This document shows positions 12,101 through 24,531 of a stretch of 64,000 nucleotides of DNA, piece after piece. The translations under genes and the position numbers were made by a program. The DNA comes from Archilochus colubris (lineage: Eukaryota > Chordata > Aves > Apodiformes > Trochilidae). Position 1 is the first letter of the stretch. Each line of letters begins with the position of its first letter. The DNA is taken from contig CM041084.1 in assembly GCA_023079485.1 (NCBI GenBank), forward strand, positions 124,658,292 through 124,722,291, in the 5' to 3' direction. The notes below the pieces were generated by a model. The model was not told where the DNA came from. It worked only from the letters and a program-made list of their open reading frames with translations, and did no database searches.

Positions 12101-14508
12101 ATAAAAACACCACAGAGAACAACTGTATGACCGTTGCATTTCATCATATGTAAATTACATTATTTTTCTTGTTTCTTTATTTTCCTCAATGAGTTACATT
12201 TTAGCACTTACATAAATGAACGATTCTTTTGTATTTTTAACCATATACCACATAGGATGTGATGATCATAGAATGTGACTGTACATGTTCATCAGGCACC
12301 CTTAAATCTTAGGATTTTGACATCTTTAAATTGTACTTCCTATCACTGCAATAACAAATACAGCCAAATATTGTCAGAAGTTCTGAAACACCAACTTACT
12401 GAAGTTTTATCTGTAAATTCTAGTCATGACATTGCAGCATCCATTAGGTTGGAGTAGATAGACTTCTGGAGACTGTTCTAAAACTCTGTTGACATTTGAT
12501 ACAGTTGCTCCAGCTGAATTTTTAAAACCTCCAAAGGTGGTGTTATCGGTGAATTGGGTGAGGTAACCACAAAAATAGAGCCGTACATCTCATAGACTCC
12601 ATAAGTTATTAACATTCCTATGAACAGAAGGGATGTAGCAGCTGAGCAATGATTTCTGCTCCAAGTTTTCTATTCTGTTGATACCCTCACAAACCAGAGC
12701 CCAGCTCCTCCAGTCAAGTCAGTGTAGACCTGAATGAAGAACCAAGGGAATCAAACATCCTGGCTGCTCAGTGTGATGGGGTCCTTGGCCAGCACACCTC
12801 TGTTCTACCTCAGGCTCTGGTTTTTGTATGCGCAATGTGTCTTTCATGGTGGTTCTCTCCCTTCCCAGCCACTAGAGACTATTGTCTTAATTATTTATTG
12901 CTTTCTGAACTAGGCTGCAAACATAATCTGTCAATGGCCTTGCTAATCACGCAGCCCCAGGCCAATCTCTTTGACATTCTCCTTATCTGAGACCAATTAC
13001 TGATTGTTCCAAGGGATTTTGTTACCCTCTGGTTTCCTGCCCTCAAAATGTTACAAAATACATGAAGCCGGCAGCAGTTGCATAACAGGGTTCCTCTGTA
13101 CTTCTTTGTTTTCCACTTTATTCTGGATTAACCTAGTCAGAACTGGGCAGACACAGTCAAGGTCTCACTTGCAGTATTTTGTAGTATTGATGTAAACTGC
13201 TGTTTTGGTTTGGTTTTCTCCTCAATCCCAGTCAGAATTTCTCTTATTCTGAGAAGAGGGCAGTTTTGTTTTCTCTATAAATTCCTATTATACACTTGAG
13301 AACAGTAAATAGATTCCCCTTACCATGTTGGCCTTCTCTGCTGACTCATGTTACATTTGCACAAAAAAGAAAAAAAGAAAAAAAAAGTAATATAATCTAC
13401 AGTGATACAAAATGTATTCTGCATTCCCCAGAGATTAAATGAGAATTTGTGTACATAGTCAAACTGGATCTTAGAAAAGTATATGGAAAATAAAATTTGA
13501 ACTTAGGGTTTAGGTTTCTTTGTTCTTCTTTGTTGTTCATCTTATATGTAACTGCTTTGTACATTCGTAAGAATGTCAAATTCTCAGAAGTCTATGGGAG
13601 GCTTTTGAGAAACCTTTCAAGAATAAGAATATGTATATTTTTAAACATATGAATTCCATTGAATATATATAAAAAATCATGCAATAGAGGAAAAGAGGGC
13701 ATATAATGCCTCAACAGAAACATTTCCAGTATAGACTGATTAAGAGGCAAATTCATTTTGGCAGCTGTGGTGCAAAGAGCTGAAATTTCAGTGGAAACCA
13801 TTATTAACTTAGAAGCATCTGCCTGGATCAGTGAATTAAAGCAAAAACAGAGTAGAGCAACCTTCATGTTTTTTTCTTCAGATGTTTTCAAAGTACTTAG
13901 GTTGCTAATGCTTATTTCAGTGATGGTGGTAAAATAGGCAATTGGTTACAGGTGAGAAGCCTTATCTGTCACCTAATATGCTAATTGTTCCCATATAACC
14001 CCATCAAACTCTGAAGTTTTCTACAAATAATTTTCTCTCATTGTAAAAAAGAGTTGCTAATAATTACTTCACTGTAGCACCATTATAAATAAGTGATTAA
14101 AATTTGTTTATTCAATTTGAAAACACAAGTCACCATGTAATGCTAAGTATATTATCATTACTTTCAACCCCTTATTTCTGAAGTAAAGTCCATCTCTGTA
14201 TAAATTCATAGGAAAAATACCCTGATATTCCCCATCTCTGTCATTAAACCATAACGGTGACAGCAAGAAATAAACCAATTTTATTCTGCTTGAATTAATG
14301 CAGCCAAGTTTATGTGACACATTAAGCTTGAAAGACAGTTCCAAAAGCAAGTCACAAGTCACAAGATTTCCTTAAGAAGATTATAGGAAAAGATGCTTCA
14401 CTAGAGAAGTTTTGCATTGGATCCAAAGTGTTATAATTTAGTGGTTATGTCTTGAATTAACATGTGTGGTATCTACAATAAATCATAGCGATAAAATGAG
14501 ATATTTTT
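9199..14508. other. Non-coding sequence
   Basis: No known gene or interspersed repeat seen. GC content rises locally near 10000-10350 and 12650-13150. A-rich simple sequence lies at 13361-13387. Confidence 0.6.
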
Positions 14509-16180
14509 CACAGAATCACAGAATCATCTGGGTTGGAAAGAACCTCTGAGATCCATCATGTCCACTGCCACTGTGGTTACCAGACCATGGCACTGAGTGC
14601 CACATTCAGTCTCCTCTTAAAATCCTCCAGGGAAGAAGAATCCACCACCACCCTGGGCAGCCCATTCCAATGCCTGATCACCCTCTCTGTATCTGTAAAG
14701 AATTTTTTCCTAATATCTAACCTAAACCTCCCTTGGCAGAGCTTAAGACCATGCTCTCTTGTCTTACTGAGAGCTGCCTGGGAGAAGAGACCAACCCCCA
14801 CCTGGCTACCCCCTGCTTCCAGGGAGTTCCAGAGAGTGATGAGGTCTCCCCTGAGCCTCCTCTTCTCCAGACTGAACACCCCCAGCTCCCTCAGCCCTTC
14901 CTCACAGGACTTGTGCTGGATCCCTTCACAGTCTCCTTGCTCTTTTCTGGACCTGCTCAAGGACCTCAATCTCCTTCCTGAACTGAGGGGCCCAGAACTG
15001 GACACAGGTCTCAAGCTGTGGCCTCACCAGAGCTGAGTACAGGGGCAGAATCCTTTCCCTGGACCTGTTGGCCACACTGTTCCTGATCCAGGCCAGGATG
15101 CCATTGGCCTTCTTGGCCACCTGGGCACACTGCTGGCTCATGTTCAGCTTCCTGTCAATCCAAATTCCCAGGTCCCTTTCTGCCTGGCTGCTCTCAGCCA
15201 CTCTGTGCCCAGGCTGGAGCTCCCCATGGGGTTGTTGTGGCCAAAGTGCAGGACCCAGCACTTGGCCATGTTGAACCTCATTCCGTTGGAATCAGCCCAA
15301 CTCTCCAGTCTGTCCAGGTCCCTCTGCAGAATCCTCCTGCCTTCCAGCTGATCAACATTCCTCCCCAACTTGGTGTCATCTGCGACTTTGCTGATGATGG
15401 ACTCAATCCCCTCATCTAAATCATTGGTGAAGATATTAAACAGAACTGGGCCCAGCACTGTTCCCTGGGGACACCACTGGTGAGTGGCCGCCAGTTGGAT
15501 CAGCACCATTCAGCACCACTCTCTGGGTGCCTCCAGCAGTACCTAACCCAGCACAGAGTGTTCCTGTCTGAGCCCTGGGCTGACAGCTTTTTCAGGAGGA
15601 TGCTGTGGGGGACGGTGTCAAAGGCTTTGCTGAAGCCCAGGTAGACTCCATCCACAGCCTTCCCCTCATCCACCCGGCAGGTCACCCGATCATAAAAGGA
15701 GATCAGGTCGGTCAGACAGGACCTGCCCTTCCTAACCCCGTGCTGGCTGGGTCTGATCCCCTGTCCATTCTGTAGGTGCTGTGTGATTGCCCCCAGGATG
15801 ATCTGCTCCATAACCCTGCCAGGCACTGAGGTCAGGTTGACAGGCCTGTAATGTCTGGGGTCCTCCTTTTGTCCCTTTTTGTGGATTGGTGTGACATTCC
15901 CCAATTTCCAATCATCTGGGACCTCCCCAGTGAGCCAGGACTGTTGGTAAATGATGGAGAGCATCTTGGCGAGCTATTCCCCAACTCCCTCATCACCCTG
16001 GGGTGAATCCCATCTGGTCCCATAGACTTGTGAGGATCCAAGTGGCTCAGCAGGTCACTGACTGTTCCCTCTAGGATTACAGGGGAGCTACTCGGCTTCC
16101 TATTTCTCTCTACAAGCCCCAGAAGCAGCTGTCCTCAGAACTCCCTCTCTGACTGTTGAAAACTGAGGTAAAAAATGTTT
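14509..16180 (-). repeat. CR1 LINE, 5'-truncated with broken ORF2
   Basis: The + strand opens with the inverted CR1 tail (CACAGAATCACAGAATCATC) and continues about 1.7 kb upstream into ORF2. On the - strand, successive frames carry reverse transcriptase pieces: MGPDGIHPRVMREL (about 15980-16041), KGQKEDPRHYRPVNLTSV and SKAFDTVPH (15500-15964), [17 protein letters not shown] with the catalytic VADD (15144-15509), then the C-terminal domain (14577-15261). Shifts between frames and stops break it into at least four parts, so it is dead. CR1 copies itself by target-primed reverse transcription, which explains the 5' truncation. Confidence 0.93.
15144..16041 (-). pseudogene. CR1 ORF2 reverse transcriptase remnant
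   Basis: This is the reverse transcriptase core of the CR1 copy above. The fingers/palm start (DPHKSMGPDGIHP) is in one frame, the RPVNLTS and FSKAFDTVPH motifs in a second, and the [12 protein letters not shown] and VADDTKLG motifs in a third, so at least two frameshifts separate them. The endonuclease domain and ORF1 are missing through 5' truncation. Confidence 0.85.
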
Positions 16181-17946
16181 TTCATTGACTTATGCTGTAA
16201 TATATGGTTGTGTGGACAATGATTAAGACTGCAATTATCTGGAGACAGTTAAGGCAACCAATTTATCTGAAATACATTAAAATTAATATGACATACTGTC
16301 TAATCAACTTTTAGAAACAGAAAGATGACATTTCAGACAATTATTTTTATCTCTCCAGGAACATGGCAACGGAATGAGCTCTACGGCCTCTCTAGTCCTC
16401 CAGAGACAGAATCTGACAACACAAAACATTCTTAATGTCCCGTGTCCACAGGGGATAATGTCAGACTGTTTGCCTGTAACTTGTAATCTGAAGCAAGGCA
16501 TATGGGTTTAGATTTAATTTAGATTTTATTGATGAAATAATTATAAATTTTAATAACATTTATTCTCTTCTTTTATTTCAGGGTGTAAGTAGCCTAAAAT
16601 GGGACTTATTTCACTGGTGCAGAAAACTGAAACTTCAGGGGATACACAGCTAGTCTGTGTATGACAAAGAATAGATACCCAAAGAACAATCTACATTTAG
16701 AAGGCTGAGAAGATTTTCATTGAAATTCTCTTTAAATAGACATAATTTTGTGTAAATAGTGAAGAAATAATTGTTTACTACAGAAGATAATCATACCACA
16801 TGTGTGAGGTCACAAAAATGCTGTATAAATTTACATGTTTCTCACTTGTGATTTGAATTGAATTTTAAAAAATCCCTAAACTTCAAAGGATGTAAAGATT
16901 TATCAGCATCATGTGGGGAGTCCTGTCCAGCTGAGCTGATATCTTCTCAGTTTACTATGTCTTGGAACCTGACATTAAGAGATATTCACAACATAATGTA
17001 AAGAGGACAAGCAACTATTTAGATCAAGTTCTAAAAGCAAAGTAGCATTGATGAGATGGAGCTTTGTTAGAGCTGAAGCCCAAGCTTCTTGTGCTCTATT
17101 GCAGGTTATTTGGTAGCCGAGCTAACTCATTTATGGCCACATGAACTATAGTACAGCTCTGGAAAGGAGAAGCAGAGATGGGACAAGAAATTTCTTTTGT
17201 GAATATTGTATTTGGTCCGAGGTCAGCTTTTGGAGTCTGAGTGTTCTCCAAGGACTTGAGACAATGGGACAATGTGATATTAAGAAATTTTATCTCTACT
17301 AGTATTTGTGCATTTATTCTGGTGTTCAAGTCCTCATGACGGTGTGTTCTGGCAGCTCAGTCATCCACAGTGCTGCAGAGTGCTGAGATATGGTTTAATT
17401 TAACCAGGAATGGACAAAGAGTCTCAAAGGACTCTACATCCAGATTTCAAAAATACACAGTAAGTGTTTAAAATCAGCTCTGCCATTTCACTGGGCACTG
17501 AGATTAATTTATGAATGAGATTTCTGTGTGTCAGAAGGAAATCAATCAGCCAAAGAGTTTACATAGATAGCAAAGCACTTAATAAAATATAACAGTATAT
17601 AATTCCTATGTGATTTCTTTCTAAAGTTAGGATTTATTTTATCACCCTTTCCAGCAACAGTCTTAAGCTGTCCTCATTGTATCTGATAGTTATTTTTTTA
17701 ATCTTTTCACATAATTATACAAACACCATTTTAGTACTGCTACATGTGGAGGAAAAGAAGTAAACAAATTATCAGACTAATCCTTGGTGCAAATCAGCAT
17801 CTGATATGTTGACTTAATTTTATTAATTAATTCTGCTCATTCCTGTAACCAATTGCTCTTTCAAAAAACATCAGACAAGAACAAATGCAAGACTGAAAAA
17901 TAACAGAAATGTCATAAACCATCAGAATAACACATGTTCAGGTATG
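16181..17946. other. Non-coding sequence
   Basis: AT-rich, nothing recognised. Confidence 0.65.
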
Positions 17947-17952
17947 CTTTTC

Positions 17953-18136
17953 TGCAGTGAAATGAGGCAACCAGGTGCCACTAATTGCCAGGGAGTGAGC
18001 ATGAACTTGTGTCAAGCCCACCTGTGCCTAATTAGGGTGGTCCCCCACTGCACATGAGCAGGACCGGGGGCCAATAAAAGGAGCTCATGCGCACTCTCTG
18101 GCAATTAGTGGCACCTGGTTGCCTCATTTCACTCCA
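17953..18136 (+). mobile_element. Short LTR-like element with 55-bp terminal inverted repeats
   Basis: TG...CA-bounded element of 184 bp between perfect 6-bp duplications CTTTTC (17947-17952 and 18137-18142). Its first 55 bases (17953-18007) and last 55 bases (18082-18136) are inverted copies with four mismatches, leaving a 74-base loop. The loop and right arm match the core of the LTRs at 6489 and 35630 (ACCAGGTGCC, CCACCTGTGCCT, GGGGGCCAATAAA). Whether it is a rearranged solo LTR or a hairpin-type non-autonomous transposon that took up LTR sequence cannot be settled here. Confidence 0.75.
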
Positions 18137-18142
18137 CTTTTC

Positions 18143-20921
18143 TAGGCCTGAAGTGGAAGACCAAAGATATCTCTTTGAAAAAAATGCCGTATTTTGAAAA
18201 ATTTTAAGCCTCACCACTTTCTTGAATTTAAAATATTGAGAAGACCATGACTGAAGACTTTTAAATTTATTTCTTCATTTAAATATCACTACTTTTTAAA
18301 ATAATCTACCTTAAAAATAGATTAAACAGAAAATGTAAATAAAAGATTGCAAAAAATTGCATTTATGTAAAAATGCATTTTGAAAAATTGTAACCAGACA
18401 AGTATTTACGTAGCAAATGAGCCATGATTTGGTTTTCATTCTTATTACATGCGTTAAACAAAAAGAAATGTAAAGAACAAAATTTTTATCTGGACTGTTT
18501 TCTATGTTAATTTTTCAATCAGCTATATAAGATTTATTAAGATGAGAATGAAAAAAAGAACTAAAATTAATAATTCAGCTTTTTATAAAATCTATATTTT
18601 CTTAATTCTTAAGATGTATTGAAGCTAGAAAAATGCCTATCAGAAATAAAAAAAAATCAAAGTGAATAAACATGTATTTCCAAATTTGAATGCCCCATTT
18701 ATAAAATATACTTATTTAACTCAGATATCCTTGCGCATTTTAAATTTCTGGCACAGAAGGTTAGTGAATCGCTACAGTTTTAAGAAGGATACTCTAGCTC
18801 CATCTAGTGAAAAATTTGTAACACAGCAGGCTTCAAGTAAAGCTGAACAACGTACTTTTTGAATCTTGAGTTCCAGTCTTCCAATACATCACATCTTTAA
18901 GGATTTATTAACAATTTTGTGAGAGGAGTCATAAATGGAAAACTCAACTGTGATGAAGTCCACAAGAAATAGGAAGTAGGAGATATTCTCCATTGAATAT
19001 CATGGAAACAATTCCAGTGTCCATCCCATCCCTGGTTGTTTCCTCTTGCAATAAAATCCTCCCTAGTCTCTATTGTTCATCTAGTTTCATATCTTATTTT
19101 TTTTCTGAGAATTTTTAACGATATTTCCACCCTTTGATACTCTATCTCCCTTTTCAAACCCTATTCTAGTTATCCTCAAAATTTTCAGAAACATCAATAC
19201 CTTTCAATGGCCTGTTCCCATTATTCAGTTTCTCAAATTGTGCCTTTTTGTTTTGTGGGGTTTTTCTGGTTTTGTTTTTGTTTGGTTTTGAGTTTTGTTT
19301 TTGTTTTTTTGCAACACACATCTGTATCTTCTTCATTGGAATATAACGCCCTCCAGAAAAATGTTTTTCCTCTTCCCCAGGTGCTCCATTTGCAGTCAGG
19401 TCAGGAAAGGCTGGGTGATTTTTCTTAGTACTTTATCTAAAATGAGATTTGTTGGATATAATTAAACTATATATGTTAATATTTTGCAACTCTACCCTTC
19501 AAGGATCTACCAGTTAAAGTACTGTGAAATCTGTTTTCTCAAGTCAATTTTTTCTTCCTATGAGGTCTGCAAATATCTGCCATAAAAATACAGCTTGCAG
19601 ACACCTGGTGTGATGCACAGGGTAACACCAGTACACTCACTGTCATGTTTGTTGCTTCAGAGTGCTAAACTGCAACGTTTACAGAGCAAGAAGTAAAGGA
19701 TCCTTCTGTAATCTATAATCAATGTCATGATAACAGAATGCTACATTTTGCAGTCATGTACATCTTCTGTCTGTTGTTTTTTTTTTTTTTGAAGTAGATA
19801 AAGTTGACAGCCAAAAAGAGATATTAACAGCCAAAGGGGCTGTCAGCAAAAAACCCTGTGAGAATTTGCATCTTTGTTAGAAATAAAGATGCTGATGAGG
19901 AATCCATTCAAGTTATGGTTCTCAGAGTAAAGGACTTGGTACAACAGAAAACAGGAAAAAAAGGAAAATTGATGGGCCACTTGTGTCATCTGCACTTTTT
20001 ATCAAGTTTTATCACCCTTATTTTGTTTTCGTGATGTATCAAGGATAAAACCTTCGTGATACCTGAAGGAATCTAGAGATACTGCCTGTTGACTGTGAAT
20101 TTTATGACAGTAAATAACTGATCCATGAAGAAAAGGGTGCTCACCTGCATAAAAACTTCTGACAGATAGGACAAGAAGTTAAGATAGCAGAAAAACCAAA
20201 AACAAACTGGTACTGTTCAGAGAATGGCTTAAGGACCTTAAAGAAAATCACAAGATCTGAATTCTTGCCATCCTCATTAGAATTAGCCAGAACTTGTGCC
20301 CTGAGCAGAAGGCTTCTGAATCCATGTGAATGTTTGTGCCCAAAAGTGCAAATTATTCACACCAAAGTAGCCCAATTTTGTGAGTGTCTAAATTTTGTAA
20401 AATTCCAGCTCCACTTCTGAAAGCATCCAGAGCTTTGTTAATTCTCTCAAATCTGCTTTTCTCTATCTACTGATAATTTTCTCCTGGCTTCTCTCCACAG
20501 ATTTACCACTTCAAGTCTCTGATAAAATCCTTATTACATTGGCATGTAGTTCCTTGAACAAAACCCAAAAAACCAAAAGGCTTGCTGACCCACAAAGCTG
20601 CTAGATTATCGTTTGAAGGCAAGGGAGGGGGAAAAAGGAAGCTCTTTGATATAACATCAGCAAGGGGTGTTTGTGAATCCAATATCAAATCAGACTTCTA
20701 AAAAGGAACAGGAGCCAAAGATGTATTTTATGTAATTCAATCAAAAACTAATCAAGTGATAGGAAAGTTAGGGGTGCATAATTGCTGTGAAGACTCTGAA
20801 GACAGTGTAAATTGGCTGGGGTGTGGGTTAGCACAGGGTGTGCCAGCCAGTTTCAACAGTTTGGTTGGCACAGAGGGCTAAGGTATCAATAAGATCTGGT
20901 CATGCTTTAAAAACAGCTAGA
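18143..20921. other. Non-coding sequence
   Basis: AT-rich; only the T/G-rich stretch at 19244-19310 stands out. Confidence 0.65.
19244..19310 (+). repeat. T/G-rich (TTTTG)n-like stretch
   Basis: Imperfect repetition of TTTTG and TTTTTG units, with almost no A or C over about 65 bases. Confidence 0.8.
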
Positions 20922-21164
20922 AGCATGGCAGCTGGATTGTGTCTTCATGTGTATAGCCTATCACCATTATCAATTTTCATGTTTTATGAAAATATAATAT
21001 ATACATTAGTTTATTTCATATATTTTATATTAAGCCTTCGCAGTAGCATGGCAGCTGGATTGTGTCTTCACATGTACAGCCTATCACCATTCTCACTTTT
21101 CATGTTTTATGAAAATATAATATATATTATTTTATTTCATAGATTTTATTTTAAGCCTTCACAG
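20922..21164 (+). repeat. Tandem duplication of an about 120-bp unit
   Basis: Unit 1 (20922-21044, 123 bp) and unit 2 (21045-21164, 120 bp) both begin AGCATGGCAGCTGGATTGTG and both end in AGCCTTC.CAG. Identity is roughly 90 percent by eye. The unit matches no interspersed repeat I recognise. Because the first unit is 41 codons long, a + frame runs open through both copies, which looks like a repeated peptide but has no other coding signs. Confidence 0.9.
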
Positions 21165-24100
21165 ATACAAATGTATTTTGGCTGTTTCTTATGGCTGAGA
21201 GCAGTTCAGAAAAGCTGAGAAACTGGGATAGACCTAATTGTGTTAGATATAGTTGAGCTCCACTTACGCTACCCTTGTTAGCATCCTTCTAGCTACTTGG
21301 AGTGCTAGGGTTCGCATGGTATCTAATTGTATTTGATACTCATCTAACAAGAGTTAGAAGTACTCAGCCCCTCAGAAAGGTTGAATCTCAGTTTATATAT
21401 CACAATCAGAATTGTTCTGCTATTATTTCAAAAACTGAGGGATTTCAACAGATCGTGTTTTAAAAGAACTTTTAGGAATGATTCACCTTGCTCAGAAACA
21501 TAGCACAGAATATTCCAGAATTTACGAAGTTTTAAGAGTTTTGATATAGTTGTCTTTCAATGCCAATGCAAAGATATAAACAAATACTGGAAATATTGCA
21601 TTCCAAAAGTCTGGAGCTCAGTTTAGGTTCTACTAATTTGTGTTAAAGAATTAAAATAGTTTTAATTTGCATAGTGCACAGCTTAATTATTTTTACCTCG
21701 GTGATCTAAAAAAAAATCCATTTTGGGGGGCAGGGAAACAGCTGAAAGAACACACTATGGTTTTAAAAGCGTTTTTGATTTATAAGTAAGAGAGGTGAAT
21801 TTTCCTCTGACAGGAAAGGAAGCATAAAGTCAGAGGTCAAAAATCTCCCACATTCAAACAAAAAGAATCAATCTGTTTCACTCACATGCAGCACTGTATA
21901 CTGATAACACTAAATCTGGCACATATGGTGCTAATTATCTGTGCAAGCAACTGCACAGTCAAGACTTGAGTGAATTTTGTTTCTGGATGAGAAAAATTGC
22001 TATTTAAGAAGACACCTGCCTGGCTAAAATTATAAATAGAATTCTAAATGAGATTCCAGGATGAAAAAATACAGCATCTTCAAGTACTTCTAATGAAAAA
22101 AAGAGTGTTGAATTCATGTGATTTAGTCAACATTCCACTGATATAACAGCACTTACTCACTCTTCTGCTGATTCTTCGTCACTTGCATTTGTTCTTCAGT
22201 ATTAACCTCGTGGCTCGGAGCTGTCAACACTGTTAAAAAAAGAAAATAGGAAAAAAAAGAAAAAAGAGGAAGCTCAGAGAAAATCTGTGCATATAGCAAA
22301 AACACAGGTAAAATGGATATAGCTTGTTTGTCCTTTTTTATTTTTAACTTTAGATTAGCTGAAAAAATTTAAAAGCCAGAACTTTTTTCATAGTTCTTTC
22401 CGAGTTTCTTTCTTTCAGTGGAGGTTAAAAAAATCGAAGAAAGGAGGCTTATTGCAGTGCTATGATGACCTCTTGTGGTTAAATAACAAATGCGTTTTGC
22501 TTCACAGTTTCTTAAATAATGTCAGTATCAAAGGTTAAATTCTGCTCTTAGATCTGAACAGTTTTGTGTTGCTAATTCCACTTTGTCTGAATTAATGTCT
22601 CCTCCCAAAGATGTCACCAGTATTTATTTAGATCACTACTAAATAAAATATTTTTTAAAATACCTCAACCTTCTCATTCCACAAACTTAACAGGAAAGTT
22701 AAGAGTATCATATTTTTCACATAGTATTTTGTTAAAGCCTATTCATATCTCTATATATGTAAATTCACTGATATAAAAACTATTTTTTAATTAAACAAAA
22801 AATACAACAAAATGTTAATGAAATCATATGGTACTAGCCACTTGTAATAAATTAGATCAAGAGATATTGAACATGATATTGACAGATTACAGCAATAAAT
22901 ATTGAACCTATATATTTTAATGTAAAAATTTAGTGTATTAGCTAATTACATGGATTGTCTGAAAATTGCTGCTAAAGCTGTCTCCAATTTTTTTCTGGTA
23001 ACAAAAATCAGAGAACAGGGCGTTTTCTATTGTTGCTGAATGCAGCCGATTAACCTGGATCATGTCAGCTGAAAACTTATCCCTTATTAGATAAAAATCA
23101 CTCAAGACTTTAGCCAGGCTTTGCAATTTCCTGCAGTCATTCAAAAAAGTACACAGATTTCACGAGACAACTTTGCTGAGTGATAATACCTCAAAGGATG
23201 GTCCTGACAGTATTTACAGAACTTGTGGTAGCACTTTCTCACTGGAGGATCACCCACGGTGGTATTTGCACCTGCCAGGCAGTGTTCACATGACCCTGCA
23301 CCTTACTAAATTTAGGACCTATTGCAAAGCCATTTCTGCACTGGCTCTGCTGTCTGGAGCTTGTGGACAGCATAACCTTGGACTGCCACCAGCTGGAGAT
23401 ATGCCACATTCTGATACACTGTGGTGGCAGCTGGGGGAGGCCTGAATTCAGCCGCAGAGAGACAATACTTGTTTATGTTACACATAAACACTTCAGAGGT
23501 GTGTGGGTTAGAAACAAGGATTGCTGTTAGTGTACACAGTAATAAGTCACTCATATTGTTACCTCTCCTTGTTCCTTTCCCATGAAAAATTGAATATTAG
23601 AGGCTGTCAAGCAAAACACATTAGAACAATGGAACAATGATGACCAGGAAAAAAAAAAAAAAAAAAAAAAAAGGTTTAAGTTAAAATGTGGTTAACTTCA
23701 TGTGTCAGGGAGGAATCGCTGACAGTGGTCACGCATCCTGAAAAACTTTTGTGGCTTTTGAAACATCATCAACAAGCTGCTTCTGACAGCTTCTTGGACA
23801 AGGAAGTTCTGAGCACTGCTGGCAAGCAGATTTGGTAGGCAAAAACAAATTGTTTGTATATGGGAGGGAGCTGTTTTATTTCTCTTGTCTAATAGGCCTG
23901 GTTTGTGTCATTCTTGTTTTAGACTGTAAGCCTATTTCGTAAGGAACAAACTTCGGTACTCGAGGCACTATTTGAACTCTTGACTAATTACAGTTTGCGT
24001 ATCTTAGCATGAGATTTTTATTTTTTTTTTAATGTCTAAGTGCTGCCATTATCTCCCCTGCAGCCAGTTACAGGTGTGGTGATAATTGTGTAGACAATTT

Positions 24101-24436
24101 TAATAATGCGACCCTCAAGGTAGCATTACTGCTCTGGTTCAGTCTGGCCTGCCAGGTGGCTTATGGCCACTCCATGCCCAGTGGAGGCTCCTGGTCAGCC
24201 AGCCAAGAAGCCAGCTAGCTAGTGACCTTCCTAGAGAAAGCAGTGGGTGGCTGTTTGGGCAGCAAACATCCAGGCACCTTGTGCCTCATTTTATGGCCTG
24301 CAAAGCCTTCCTTGCTGTGCCAGCAGCAAGGCGGCATAGACAGCAATCACCTGGTGAGTACCAAGCTGTCACCAGTCTCTCAGCTCCTAGGGTAGGGAAG
24401 AAAGTCTCACAGTCACAGCAGTATCCCCACGGCTGC
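21165..24436. other. Non-coding sequence upstream of ATP6V0D2
   Basis: Contains the exon-like island 22161-22229 on the - strand (see findings), the A(24) tract and, from about 24100, a GC-richer segment leading into the candidate promoter. Confidence 0.6.
23649..23672 (+). repeat. A(24) tract
   Basis: An uninterrupted run of 24 A. No flanking duplication or retrocopy was recognised, so it is listed only as a simple repeat. Confidence 0.95.
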
Positions 24437-24531
24437 TGACTCACAGCTCTTCCTGCAGCCACATTTCAGCACAAGGGATCAATATAAAAGTCAAGCTGCA
24501 GGTCTTCAGCTGACACAACTCACCACACGTG
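24437..24531 (+). promoter_or_regulatory. ATP6V0D2: Candidate ATP6V0D2 promoter (AP-1 site, TATA box, E-box)
   Basis: A perfect AP-1 element TGACTCA (24437-24443), a perfect TATA box TATAAAAG (24483-24490) and a CACGTG E-box (24526-24531) lie in order in a locally GC-richer stretch. This is about 1.2 kb before the ATP6V0D2 start codon, on the same strand. A consensus donor GAG|GTAAGT at 25058 and a strong acceptor ending at 25488 could define a non-coding first exon of about 24512-25057 spliced to the coding exon. Mammalian ATP6V0D2 is driven by NFATc1/AP-1 and MITF in osteoclasts, and MITF binds CACGTG-type sites. That this is the promoter is inference. Confidence 0.35.

Noticed and set aside
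14533..15036. 167-codon + strand ORF
   Set aside because: It is the antisense shadow of the CR1 copy at 14509-16180.
17955..18136. hAT-type MITE with 8-bp duplication
   Set aside because: An 8-bp duplication needs one mismatch and uneven ends. Shifting by two bases gives TG...CA ends with a perfect 6-bp duplication, which also fits the related element at 6489-6716.
20838..21218. 126-codon + ORF with an internal 41-residue repeat
   Set aside because: The repeat is explained by the DNA-level tandem duplication. Composition is that of random AT-rich sequence, with no splice or poly(A) context.
23649..23672. A(24) as tail of a processed retrocopy
   Set aside because: No flanking duplication and no gene-like or SINE-like sequence upstream.
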